Assembly (NCBI GenBank): GCA_021787985.1 | Contig: JAJYLG010000017.1 | Coordinates: forward strand, 1-47,172 | From: Chloroflexota bacterium | Lineage (GTDB): Bacteria; Chloroflexota; Dehalococcoidia; DSGV01 | DNA length: 47,172 bases | Direction of reading: 5' to 3' | Made by a program: the position numbers and the translations under genes | Notes under the pieces: model-generated | Databases searched by the model: none | What the model saw: the letters and a program-made list of their open reading frames with translations, nothing else | What the model was told of the DNA's origin: nothing | Part shown: in pieces, positions 31,345-38,784 of the stretch | Position numbering within the stretch: position 1 is the stretch's first letter | Layout of the letters: each line of letters begins with the position of its first letter

Positions 31345-32988
31345 CTAGAACTGGGATTCCAACACACCCAACGGGTCGTAACCATAGCCGTACACTTGCC
31401 GGATGGTGCCCAGGATCTCGCCATGGGTCGCCAGCGCCTTCGTCGCCTGGATGACTGCCGGCATCAGGTTGTGATGCGGTCCGCGACCCGCTTCGGCACG
31501 CAGGTGCTGGATCGCCCGCTGCACGGCCGCCTTGTCGCGCTCGCGGCGCAGGCGCGCGACGCTGTCGATGTACGCTTGGACGGCCTCCGCGGAGATGCGG
31601 AGCAGCCCGCCGGGAGTGCTGGCCTCGAGCTCTTCGGACTGGAAGGCGTTGACTCCTACGACGAGGCGCTCGCCAGACTCGATGCGCTTCTGTTCCTCTA
31701 GCGCTGCCTGCTCGATCTCGCGGTCCACCCAGCCGTTGCGTACGGCTTCCGCCATCCCGCCCATCTCCTCGATCTTGCGGAGGATGCTGACGGCTTCCTC
31801 CTCCAGACGGTCGGTCAGCCACTCGACGTAGTAGCTGCCACCCAGCGGGTCGGCGACGCCGGCGACGCCGGTCTCGTACGCGAGGATCTGCTGGGTGCGG
31901 ATCGCCAGCGTCTGGGCCTGGCGGCTGGGGAGCGCGATCGGCTCGTCGTAGGAGCAGCAGTGCAAGCTCTGCACGCCACCAAGCACCGCGGCCAGCGCCT
32001 CGTAGGCGACGCGCATGACGTTGTTCAGCGGCTGCTGGGGGAAGAGCGAGGAGCCGGCGGTGTGGACGGCGAAGCGAAAGCGCCACGAGCGGGGGTCCTG
32101 CGCGCCGTAGCGCTCCCGCATGGTTCGCGCCCACAGGCGCCGGGCCGCCCGCAGCTTGGCGATCTCCTCGAAGAAGTCGATGTGCGCTGAGCAGTAGAAG
32201 GCCAGCCGCGGAGCGAAGTCGTCGATGGAAAGGCCGCGCTGGCGGAGCTCCTCCACGTAGAGGAACGCGGTGGAGAAGCCGAAGGCGACCTCCTGCGCGG
32301 CCGAGAGGCCCTGCTCGCGCAGGTCGTAGAGGTTGACGGTGGTCGGGTTCCAGCTCGGCAGGTTGCGGACGCAGTACTCGATCACGTCCGCGCCCATCTT
32401 GACCGCCAGGTCCAATGGCACCGCTGGGCCCGCGCCGCAGAAGCGCATGTGGACCGGGTCGTTCTGGATGCTGCCGCGCAGGAGGGACGGATCCAGCCCT
32501 CGCCCCTCGGCCAGGGCGATGTACTGGGCGAGGAACGTGCCAGCGGTCAGCGACGAGGCGATGAGCGACATGCTCACCTGCTCTATCGGGATGCCCTCCA
32601 TGAGGGTCTGCATGTCGCGTAGGGAACAGGAGTGGACGCCGTTCACACCGACGTCGGCCGCGGCCAGCGGGTGGTCGGCGTCCACGCAGAGGATGGCCGG
32701 CACGTCGACGATGACGTCGAGGCCGCTGACGCCCTCGGCGATCTGAAAGTGGAGCCAGCGGTTCGTGTCCGCCGGGGTGCTCAGCCCGCACACTTCGCGG
32801 CGAGTCCAGAGCTTGCCTCGGTACATATCGCGGTGGATGCCGCGCGTGAAGGGGTACTCGCCCGGGTCGCTGAGGGCGCGGTCGTAGTGCTGGTCGCGCT
32901 CCTTTGGGCCGTAGAACGGGTCCAGGCCGATGCCCGACCAGGTTCTTGGGTCGCGAACCTTCTCCCGGTACGCCTCTGATAGGTCCAT
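31345..32988 (-). CDS. B12-dependent acyl-CoA mutase large subunit, divergent (methylmalonyl-CoA mutase family)
   Basis: A 547-residue catalytic subunit of the methylmalonyl-CoA mutase family, split from its B12 domain as in 2-hydroxyisobutyryl-CoA mutase. The fold is clear: PFTRGIHRDMYRGKLWTRRE, GLDVIVDVPAILCVDADHPL, GSIQNDPVHMRF, AFYCSAHIDFFEEIAKLRAA and YETGVAGVADPLGGSYYVE. Aligned by eye, residues that define methylmalonyl-CoA mutase are replaced: the Tyr89 site is H52 or I51 (GIHRDMY), the Arg207 site is C184/G185 (MRFCGAG), and the His244 site is D222 (LYDLREQG). The substrate is therefore probably not methylmalonyl-CoA. The start ATG at 32988 follows AGGGGG. A strong promoter and operator candidate lie upstream. 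Confidence 0.85.
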   Translation of the reverse strand: MDLSEAYREKVRDPRTWSGIGLDPFYGPKERDQHYDRALSDPGEYPFTRGIHRDMYRGKLWTRREVCGLSTPADTNRWLHFQIAEGVSGLDVIVDVPAILCVDADHPLAAADVGVNGVHSCSLRDMQTLMEGIPIEQVSMSLIASSLTAGTFLAQYIALAEGRGLDPSLLRGSIQNDPVHMRFCGAGPAVPLDLAVKMGADVIEYCVRNLPSWNPTTVNLYDLREQGLSAAQEVAFGFSTAFLYVEELRQRGLSIDDFAPRLAFYCSAHIDFFEEIAKLRAARRLWARTMRERYGAQDPRSWRFRFAVHTAGSSLFPQQPLNNVMRVAYEALAAVLGGVQSLHCCSYDEPIALPSRQAQTLAIRTQQILAYETGVAGVADPLGGSYYVEWLTDRLEEEAVSILRKIEEMGGMAEAVRNGWVDREIEQAALEEQKRIESGERLVVGVNAFQSEELEASTPGGLLRISAEAVQAYIDSVARLRRERDKAAVQRAIQHLRAEAGRGPHHNLMPAVIQATKALATHGEILGTIRQVYGYGYDPLGVLESQF

Positions 32989-33147
32989 GTCGAGCCCCCT
33001 TGTCTGCTCCCGTCCAGGCCGCGGCCTTGCCGCGCTGCGCTGGCTGCGCACGCTCGCTGGCCGCACACCGGGGAAGCGCCGCAGCGGCGCGGAGATCGTC
33101 CCGCATGCGGCGGCGGGTACCGCAGCGCTCCTACGCGTGCGACCATA

Positions 33148-33163
33148 CGTAAGCGTTCATACG
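33148..33163. promoter_or_regulatory. TetR operator candidate, copy 2
   Basis: CGTAAGCGTTCATACG has the symmetric form CGTAnG-N4-CnTACG and the core GCGTTCATAC, identical to copy 1 near the TetR gene. It begins five bases after the minus-strand -10 and covers the expected start of the mutase transcript, a position suited to repression. Confidence 0.65.
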
Positions 33164-33167
33164 GAGT

Positions 33168-33195
33168 AGTATACGAGACGAGGGCCGGGCGTCAA
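33168..33195 (-). promoter_or_regulatory. Sigma-70-type promoter of the B12-mutase genes
   Basis: On the minus strand TTGACG (33195-33190) and TATACT (33173-33168) are separated by 16 bases. The predicted start is near 33161, leaving a leader of about 170 bases. Confidence 0.7.
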
Positions 33196-33236
33196 GCACG
33201 TCCCGCGCGGCCGTCAGGCCGCAGTCAGGAGGGACG

Positions 33237-34100
33237 ATGCGATTCGGACTCCACCTGCCGCACCTGGGGGCGCCGGCATCGAGCGCCGTCATCCGCGACT
33301 GGGCTCAGGAAGCGGAGGCCCTGGGGTTCGACTCCGTCTGGGTGAGCGACCATGTCGCCAGCCCGGAACGGGTCGCGTCGCGCTATCCCTACAGCGACGA
33401 CGGGGCGTGGATGCTGGGACCGGACGCACCCTGGTTCGACGCGCTGGGCACGCTGGCGTTCGTGGCGGGCGCGACGCGTCGCGTGCGCTTGGGGGTGTCG
33501 GTGCTAATCGTGCCCTACCGCCCGGCCCTGGTCACGGCGAAGTGCTGCGCCACCGTCGATGTGCTCAGTCACGGGCGGCTGGTGCTGGGCGGGGGTGCGG
33601 GATGGATGGCCGAGGAGTTCGCCGCGCTGGGAGCCCCGTTCGAGGAGCGTGGCCCGCGGACGGACGACTACCTGCGCGCTTTTCGCGCGGCGTGGGCGGG
33701 AGCGCATTCATACCGCGGGCCGTTCGTCGAGTTCGAGGGCATCGGCTGCCGCCCGCTGCCGGAGGGGCCGATCCCGCTGTGGGTTGGCGGCACGTCGGCG
33801 GCCGCCTTGCGCCGGGCCGGCCGGCTGGGCGACGGCTGGCACGCCCTCGCCGTGTCGCCGGAGCGGATGCGCGCGTCCTGGCAGCGAGTCCGGGAGCACG
33901 CCCGCGCCGCTGGCCGCGACCCGGACCGGCTGGTGCTGAGTGTCAGGATGGCGGAGCGCCTGCCGGCGAACCCGGGAGCGGCGGCGGCGTTCCTACGATC
34001 GTACGCCGATGCGGGCGCGGAGCTGGCCGTGCTCCACCTCGGGCTCACCGGCCTCACGCCCCGGCAGTTCGTCGAGGAGGTCGTGCCGCTGCTCCGCTGA
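33237..34100 (+). CDS. LLM class flavin-dependent oxidoreductase (probably F420-dependent)
   Basis: A 287-residue luciferase-like TIM-barrel protein. Family blocks are MRFGLHLPHLGAPASS, EAEALGFDSVWVSDHV, the RVRLGVSVLIVPYRPALVTA strand-helix, HGRLVLGGGAGWMAEEFAALG, and the late-barrel segment GPIPLWVGGTSAAALRRAGRLGDGW. These match the subfamily that uses F420 as cofactor. It starts with ATG, five bases after AGGAGGG. It is transcribed away from the B12-mutase promoter, so the two may share control by the operator between them; the distance from that operator to its ATG is about 75 bases. The substrate is unknown. It is the third LLM gene of the window. Confidence 0.88.
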   Translation: MRFGLHLPHLGAPASSAVIRDWAQEAEALGFDSVWVSDHVASPERVASRYPYSDDGAWMLGPDAPWFDALGTLAFVAGATRRVRLGVSVLIVPYRPALVTAKCCATVDVLSHGRLVLGGGAGWMAEEFAALGAPFEERGPRTDDYLRAFRAAWAGAHSYRGPFVEFEGIGCRPLPEGPIPLWVGGTSAAALRRAGRLGDGWHALAVSPERMRASWQRVREHARAAGRDPDRLVLSVRMAERLPANPGAAAAFLRSYADAGAELAVLHLGLTGLTPRQFVEEVVPLLR

Positions 34101-34176
34101 GGCAGGTGGACTCCGCGTGGAGCGCGGTCTGCCTGCGCGCGGACGCACGGGCAGGCGGCGTGCCGCCGCTGTCGAA

Positions 34177-34196
34177 TGCGGGAGCAAGCTTCCGCA
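34177..34196. repeat. Imperfect inverted repeat between convergent genes
   Basis: TGCGGGAGC and GCTTCCGCA pair over nine bases (one G-U) around AA. It lies in the spacer of the LLM gene and a convergent membrane protein gene and could terminate either transcript. Confidence 0.4.
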
Positions 34197-34330
34197 CTCC
34201 GAAGCTGCCGCACCGCGGGAGATCGGCGACTCGCGGTTCCGCAGTGTGCTGGGCGGGGGGGCGACGCCCCGGAGATGGTGCTGCGCTCTGGACGGGCGAC
34301 GCGCCGTCGCTGACGCGCCGGCCGGCGGAG

Positions 34331-35341
34331 CTACGCGCCGGCGTCGCCCTTGGTCATCGTTCGATCACGACCGCGCTCGTGGCGCCGAGCTCCCTCCGTG
34401 CTTGCCCGGCCGCGGCTGCGCGGGGAAGCGGCCCAGAGCACCAGCGCCACCAGGATCAGGAGCGGACCGGAGTTGGGATCGGTGCCGCTGCCGGTCCAGA
34501 TGCCGCCGAAGCCCTGGCCGAGCACCCAGAACGCCAGCGCCAGGGTCATCCCCAGGGCCAGGAACGGCTCGCGGCGCCACGGGCCAAGAACGGCGACCCC
34601 GATCAGCCCTTCGAGCGCGGCCAGGCCGAGGGCGAAGGCGGGATCGCGGCCGGAGACCCAGCGGGCCAGCTCGCGGTCGATGGAGGCCAGCTTGCCAGGC
34701 TCGGCGCCGGCGATGTCCTTGAGCAGGTCGCCCAGATGGAGCTGGCTGTGCTGCAGGCTCAGACCGCAGAAGAGGAGCCACAGGCCGGTCCACGCGAGGC
34801 GCGCTCCCCGCTGGCCGAGGAGACCCGCGCCCGCTGCGGAACGACTCTCTGGCCCTTTCGCCGGCCACACCAGCAAACCGACGAGGCCATACAGGACCAC
34901 CGAGCCGGGCGCGCCCGTGAGGGCGGAGGCGCCGCCGGTGAGCAGCCCTCCGAAGCCTTCGCCGAACCACCACACCAGCAGCGACCAGGCGAAGGACGCC
35001 AGCAGGGCCGGTTTGACCGTGGGCCGGAAAAGGAGGCCGACGCCGATCAACACCTGCACCGTCGCGAACAGGGCGTTCCACAGGGCCACATGCGGCTCGA
35101 TGAAGTGCGCCATGGCCAGCACCGAGCGCCCGATCGGGCCGGGCTGGCCCTGAGCGGCCGGCGCCAGGATGTCGGTGACGAAGCCCCGGCCGAACATGGA
35201 GGGCTGGAGCTGGAGCGCGCCGTCCGCGATCCAGAGCAGGCCGAGGGCGGTCCGCAGCCCCCGCCTCGTGAGCTTGAAGGACGCCCTCCAGCGGCGGAGA
35301 CGGGACCGCAACGCGGTCACGGGGTTGGCCGTCGTGCTCAT
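34331..35341 (-). CDS. Multi-spanning membrane protein made of two homologous halves
   Basis: A 336-residue membrane protein with about eight hydrophobic helices. It is internally duplicated: LQLQPSMF ... LIGVGLLF ... EGFGGLLTG (43-136) recurs as LSLQHSQL ... LIGVAVLG ... QGFGGIWTG (194-284), with an offset of 148-151 residues. Each half has about four helices and a [EQ]GFGG[LI]xTG motif near the end. The half-size and four-helix plan are like DoxX-type proteins, but I cannot confirm a relationship. I chose the ATG at 35341, which has GGAGG and GGAGC nearby; a longer start would add a basic tail. It is divergent from the PhnD-like gene. Function unknown. Confidence 0.6.
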   Translation of the reverse strand: MSTTANPVTALRSRLRRWRASFKLTRRGLRTALGLLWIADGALQLQPSMFGRGFVTDILAPAAQGQPGPIGRSVLAMAHFIEPHVALWNALFATVQVLIGVGLLFRPTVKPALLASFAWSLLVWWFGEGFGGLLTGGASALTGAPGSVVLYGLVGLLVWPAKGPESRSAAGAGLLGQRGARLAWTGLWLLFCGLSLQHSQLHLGDLLKDIAGAEPGKLASIDRELARWVSGRDPAFALGLAALEGLIGVAVLGPWRREPFLALGMTLALAFWVLGQGFGGIWTGSGTDPNSGPLLILVALVLWAASPRSRGRASTEGARRHERGRDRTMTKGDAGA

Positions 35342-35663
35342 TGCTCCAGACCTCCACGAGTGCCGCGTGGCGCGGATCGCCCGCGGCAAAGGCTGCCTCA
35401 CCCATCATCGTGTCGAGGGTGGACGGGCCGGGACAACCGGCCAGGCGACGGGATTTCAAGCGGAAAACGTCCCTCTGGGCGGTGCGACCACCGGAGGGGA
35501 CGTGGTGCGTCGCCCGACAGCCCAGATCGCGCCCGAGACCCCGGCGCTCATCCGCGGTCCACCAGGTGAGGGCGAGTGTTCCCCCCGGTTGTCGCGACTC
35601 AGGGTGTGCGGCTTTGCCCGACAGACCGGTCCGGTCGGGTATGCACAGAATTGAGATGGTTCG
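35342..35663. other. Gene-less divergent spacer, 322 bases
   Basis: The spacer lies between the duplicated membrane protein and the PhnD-like lipoprotein. It holds an inverted repeat CCCGAC (35617-35622) / GTCGGG (35634-35639) around AGACCGGTCCG, just before the PhnD-like gene, which might be an operator. I find no convincing -35/-10 pair and no gene. Confidence 0.5.
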
Positions 35664-36599
35664 ATGGTTCCGCATCGCTTGCAGGGGCTGGTCCTGGTGG
35701 CCGTGATGGCGCTGGCAGTGGCAGGCTGCGGCGGAGGTACGGTCCAGGTGGACTTCTCCCGCAGCGAGTCCACGGTGCAGCCCGCCACCGCCTCGGCGCC
35801 GCGCGCCGACGTGGTGCGCATGGCGATCGGGTCGATGCTCTCGTCTCAGCCGACGCTGGCACAGTATGAGCAGTTGGCCGACTACCTCGGCGGGAAGCTC
35901 GGCCGGCCCGTGCAGCTCGTCGAGGGAAAGACGTACGGCGAGGTCAACAACCTCGTCGAATCGGGCGACGTGACGCTGGCGTACGTGTGCACGAATCCTT
36001 ATCTCCAGGGCCGCCAGGACTTCGGAATGGAGATGCTGGCGGCGCCCGAGGTGCACGGCGAGACCAGCTACTATTCGCTCCTGATCGTGGGCCGCGACGT
36101 CAATGCCCGCTCGCTCGCTGACTTGCGCGGTGGCACTTTCGCCTTCTCGGATCCGCTATCGAACTCCGGCCGGCTGGTGCCGCTTTACTATCTGGCCCGA
36201 CTCGGCCAGACGCCGGACTCGTTCTTCAGCCGCACGATCTTCACCTACTCCCACGACAAATCGATCCGTGCCGTCGCGGATGGCATTGTCCAGGCGGCCG
36301 CCGTCGACAGCATGGTCTTCGACTACATGCGCGTCGCCGAGCCGGGGGTCACCGACAAGGTGAAGGTGATCGAGCGATGGGGCCCGTTCGGCGTCAGCCC
36401 GTTCGTGGTCAATCCGCGCCTCGACCCGACACTGAAAGCGAAGCTCCAGCAGATCCTCCTGGACATGGACGAGGACCCGCAAGGCAAGGCCGTCTTGCAG
36501 CGCCTGATGGTCGACCGCTACGTGGTGCCCGATGATCACACCTACGATTCCGTCCGGGTCATGCGCGCCTACTTGCGCGAGCATGGGCTGGTGCCCTAG
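35664..36599 (+). CDS. PhnD-like periplasmic substrate-binding lipoprotein
   Basis: A 311-residue lipoprotein of the phosphonate-binding-like family. The signal has lipobox AVAGC with C22. The mature part shows the family pattern: RMAIGSMLSSQPTLAQYEQLADYLGGKLGRPVQLV, TYGEVNNLVESGDVTLAYVCTNPYLQG, LRGGTFAFSDPLSNSGRLVP and VDSMVFDYMR. In TtrS-type tetrathionate sensors this domain is fused to the kinase and binds an oxyanion. Here it is separate but lies ten bases before a NarL-type kinase gene and its regulator, so the three are likely a sensory unit. No transport permease or ATPase follows. The start ATG has no strong ribosome binding site. Confidence 0.85.
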   Translation: MVPHRLQGLVLVAVMALAVAGCGGGTVQVDFSRSESTVQPATASAPRADVVRMAIGSMLSSQPTLAQYEQLADYLGGKLGRPVQLVEGKTYGEVNNLVESGDVTLAYVCTNPYLQGRQDFGMEMLAAPEVHGETSYYSLLIVGRDVNARSLADLRGGTFAFSDPLSNSGRLVPLYYLARLGQTPDSFFSRTIFTYSHDKSIRAVADGIVQAAAVDSMVFDYMRVAEPGVTDKVKVIERWGPFGVSPFVVNPRLDPTLKAKLQQILLDMDEDPQGKAVLQRLMVDRYVVPDDHTYDSVRVMRAYLREHGLVP

Positions 36600-36609
36600 C
36601 TGAGTGCCG

Positions 36610-38004
36610 ATGAGCCTGCGATGGAAGATCGTCCTGGCGATCGCGGGGCTGATCCTGCTGCTCGGACTGGGCGGCACGCTCGACGCGCGCTACACCGCCT
36701 CCGACCTGCTGGAGAACGAGCTGCAGCGCCGGGCACTGGTGATCGCCGAGGACCTGGCGAACCCGGCCGGCAGCCTGCTGCTCACCAATGACGCCTACGG
36801 TCTGTATGAGCAGGTCAGCGCGGCCGCGCAGAGCAGCGCCGACGTCCAGTACATCGTGGTGTTCGACAGCGCCGGCAACGTGAGAGCGAGCACCTTCGCC
36901 GGCGGGCTTCCGGCCGGCCTACGGCCCGCCAACCGCGTCGCTCCGCCAGAGAGCTACTCGGCGGTGACCCTGCAGACCAGCAGGGGCCAGATGCTCGACG
37001 TCGCCTACCCGATCCAGTCCGGCCAGCTCGGAACGGTCCGTGTGGGCCTCTCGAAAGAGCGCGTGCTCGGCCGCGTCGACCGGCTCACGCTCACGTTGCT
37101 CGCGCTGACCGCCGGCATCCTCGTGGCAGGGCTGGCCGTCGGCTATCTGCTGGCCACGGCGCTGACCCGTCCCCTTTCGCGGTTGGCCGCCGCGGCGAGC
37201 GCCGTGGGGAGAGGCGAGCTCTCCCATCGCGTGGCGCAGGGCGGCCGCGACGAGGTGAGCCAGCTCTCGGCGACCTTCAACGCCATGGCGGACCGGCTCA
37301 AGGAGCGCGACCACGAGCGCAATGAGCTGCTCGCCAAGGTGATCGCCGCTCAGGAAGAGGAGCGCAAGCGGATCGCGCGCGAGCTGCACGACGGCGCCGG
37401 CCAGATCCTTACCTCGCTGCTGCTGGGGCTGAAGCGCTTGGAGGATGGGGCGACGGGTGGCGCGGTCCGGGGCGAGGTGGCGCAGCTCCGCTCGCTCACC
37501 GCGGAGACGCTGGACCTGGTCCGCGATGCGGCGCTCGAGCTGCGCCCGAGCGTCCTGGACGATCTGGGCCTGGTCGCGGCCCTCGAGCACTATGTCGCCG
37601 ACTGCGGCCGGAAGAACGACCTCGAGGCTGATTTCCAGTCCACGGGGCTGACGGGCGTTCGGCTGAAGCCCCAGACCGAGACCGCGCTTTATCGTATCGC
37701 GCAGGAGGCGGTCACCAATGTGGTGCGCCACGCGCACGCGAACAGCGTCAGTGTGCTGCTGGACAAGCGCGGCGACCGGGTCGTCCTGGTAGTGGAGGAC
37801 GACGGCGAGGGCTTCGACATCGAGCGCGTGTACCGCCGAGGCGCGCCGGCGTACAAGCTGGGGCTCCTGGGCATGGAGGAGCGCGCGGCACTCGTGGGCG
37901 GCTCGCTTACCATCGAGTCCTACCCGGGCAGCAGGACCGCAGTTTTCGTAGAAGTGCCATTGGAGGCAGGGACGGATGGTCACAACGCGGATCCTGGTCG
38001 CTGA
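36610..38004 (+). CDS. NarL-type sensor histidine kinase (HisKA_3)
   Basis: A 464-residue membrane kinase. Helix 1 is at about residues 7-25 and helix 2 at about 160-183, with an extracytoplasmic region of about 130 residues between them. A HAMP segment follows (TRPLSRLAAAASAVGRGELSHRV), then a short coiled coil. The HisKA_3 phosphoacceptor is in RKRIARELHDGAGQILTSL, and the ATPase has ALYRIAQEAVTNVVRHA and the GLLGMEERAALVGG box. It differs from the OmpR-type kinase earlier in the window. It follows the PhnD-like gene and overlaps its regulator gene by 29 bases. A GTG six bases upstream of the chosen ATG could be the true start, since neither has a clear ribosome binding site. Confidence 0.9.
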   Translation: MSLRWKIVLAIAGLILLLGLGGTLDARYTASDLLENELQRRALVIAEDLANPAGSLLLTNDAYGLYEQVSAAAQSSADVQYIVVFDSAGNVRASTFAGGLPAGLRPANRVAPPESYSAVTLQTSRGQMLDVAYPIQSGQLGTVRVGLSKERVLGRVDRLTLTLLALTAGILVAGLAVGYLLATALTRPLSRLAAAASAVGRGELSHRVAQGGRDEVSQLSATFNAMADRLKERDHERNELLAKVIAAQEEERKRIARELHDGAGQILTSLLLGLKRLEDGATGGAVRGEVAQLRSLTAETLDLVRDAALELRPSVLDDLGLVAALEHYVADCGRKNDLEADFQSTGLTGVRLKPQTETALYRIAQEAVTNVVRHAHANSVSVLLDKRGDRVVLVVEDDGEGFDIERVYRRGAPAYKLGLLGMEERAALVGGSLTIESYPGSRTAVFVEVPLEAGTDGHNADPGR

Positions 38005-38632
38005 CGACCACGCCGTGGTCCGGGCGGGGCTGCGCTACCTGCTCGACGCGCAGCCGGACCTCACGGTGGCGGACGAGGCTGGGACGGGGGAGGAGGCGGT
38101 CGCGAAGGCGATCAGCCTGCGGCCGGACATCCTCCTGCTGGACATCGCCCTGCCCGACCTCAACGGTCTCGAAGTGGCGCGCCGGGTCCGCCAGCAGGCG
38201 CCGTCGGTGCGCATCATCGTGCTCAGCATGTACAACGACGAGGCGTACCTGCGGCAGTTCCTCGAGCTGGGGGCGGTGGGCTACGTGCCCAAGGAGGCGG
38301 CGCACACCGAGCTGCTCGACGCCGTCCGCGCCGTCGCGCGGGGCGACGCATTCATCCACCCGTCGCTGCTCAAGCTGCTGATCGATTCGTACCAGCGGCA
38401 ACCGGGCACCTTCCAGGGCCAGCAACCGGTGAGCGATCTCTCGGCGCGCGAGACCGAGGTGCTGCGCCTGGTGGCGCTGGGCCACACCAGCCAGGAGATC
38501 GCCGAGCAGCTCTGCATCAGCACCAGCACGGTCGAGACACATCGGGCGCGGATCATGGAGAAGCTGGACCTGCGCAGCCGGGCGCAACTGGTCCGCTACG
38601 CGCTATCGAGGGGCCTGCTCGAGGAGCACTGA
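37976..38632 (+). CDS. NarL/LuxR family response regulator
   Basis: A 218-residue regulator. The receiver has the acidic pocket D10-D11, phosphoacceptor D56 in DILLLDIALPDLNG, a switch serine in VLSMYND, and the lysine in YVPKEA. The C-terminal LuxR-type helix-turn-helix (about residues 155-215) contains LSARETEVLRLVALGHTSQE and ISTSTVETHRARIMEKL. The ATG lies inside the kinase gene and is preceded by GGAGGCAGGG, so the two proteins are translated in a coupled manner. This is the output partner of the NarL-type kinase; TtrR of the tetrathionate system also belongs to the LuxR-type regulators. The target promoters are not known. Confidence 0.93.
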   Translation: MVTTRILVADDHAVVRAGLRYLLDAQPDLTVADEAGTGEEAVAKAISLRPDILLLDIALPDLNGLEVARRVRQQAPSVRIIVLSMYNDEAYLRQFLELGAVGYVPKEAAHTELLDAVRAVARGDAFIHPSLLKLLIDSYQRQPGTFQGQQPVSDLSARETEVLRLVALGHTSQEIAEQLCISTSTVETHRARIMEKLDLRSRAQLVRYALSRGLLEEH

Positions 38633-38784
38633 ACGGCGGTCGGCGCGCATCCCTGCGCAATCTCACGCTGGGCGAGCTGGTCGTGGAGCAGGCCACCGGC
38701 GGCGGCTCCGTCTACCGGGTGGCAGGCCACCGTGCCGCGTCGAGCTCGGGCGGGGTCCGCCCCCGCGACCGCGGCTGATGGCGC

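Noticed and set aside
30929-33106. One long minus-strand frame that would fuse the B12-binding subunit to upstream residues
   Set aside because: The upstream part is out of frame with the mutase large subunit and has no family similarity. The large subunit is in another frame with a stop at 31345, so two genes with a TTG start for the small one explain the region.
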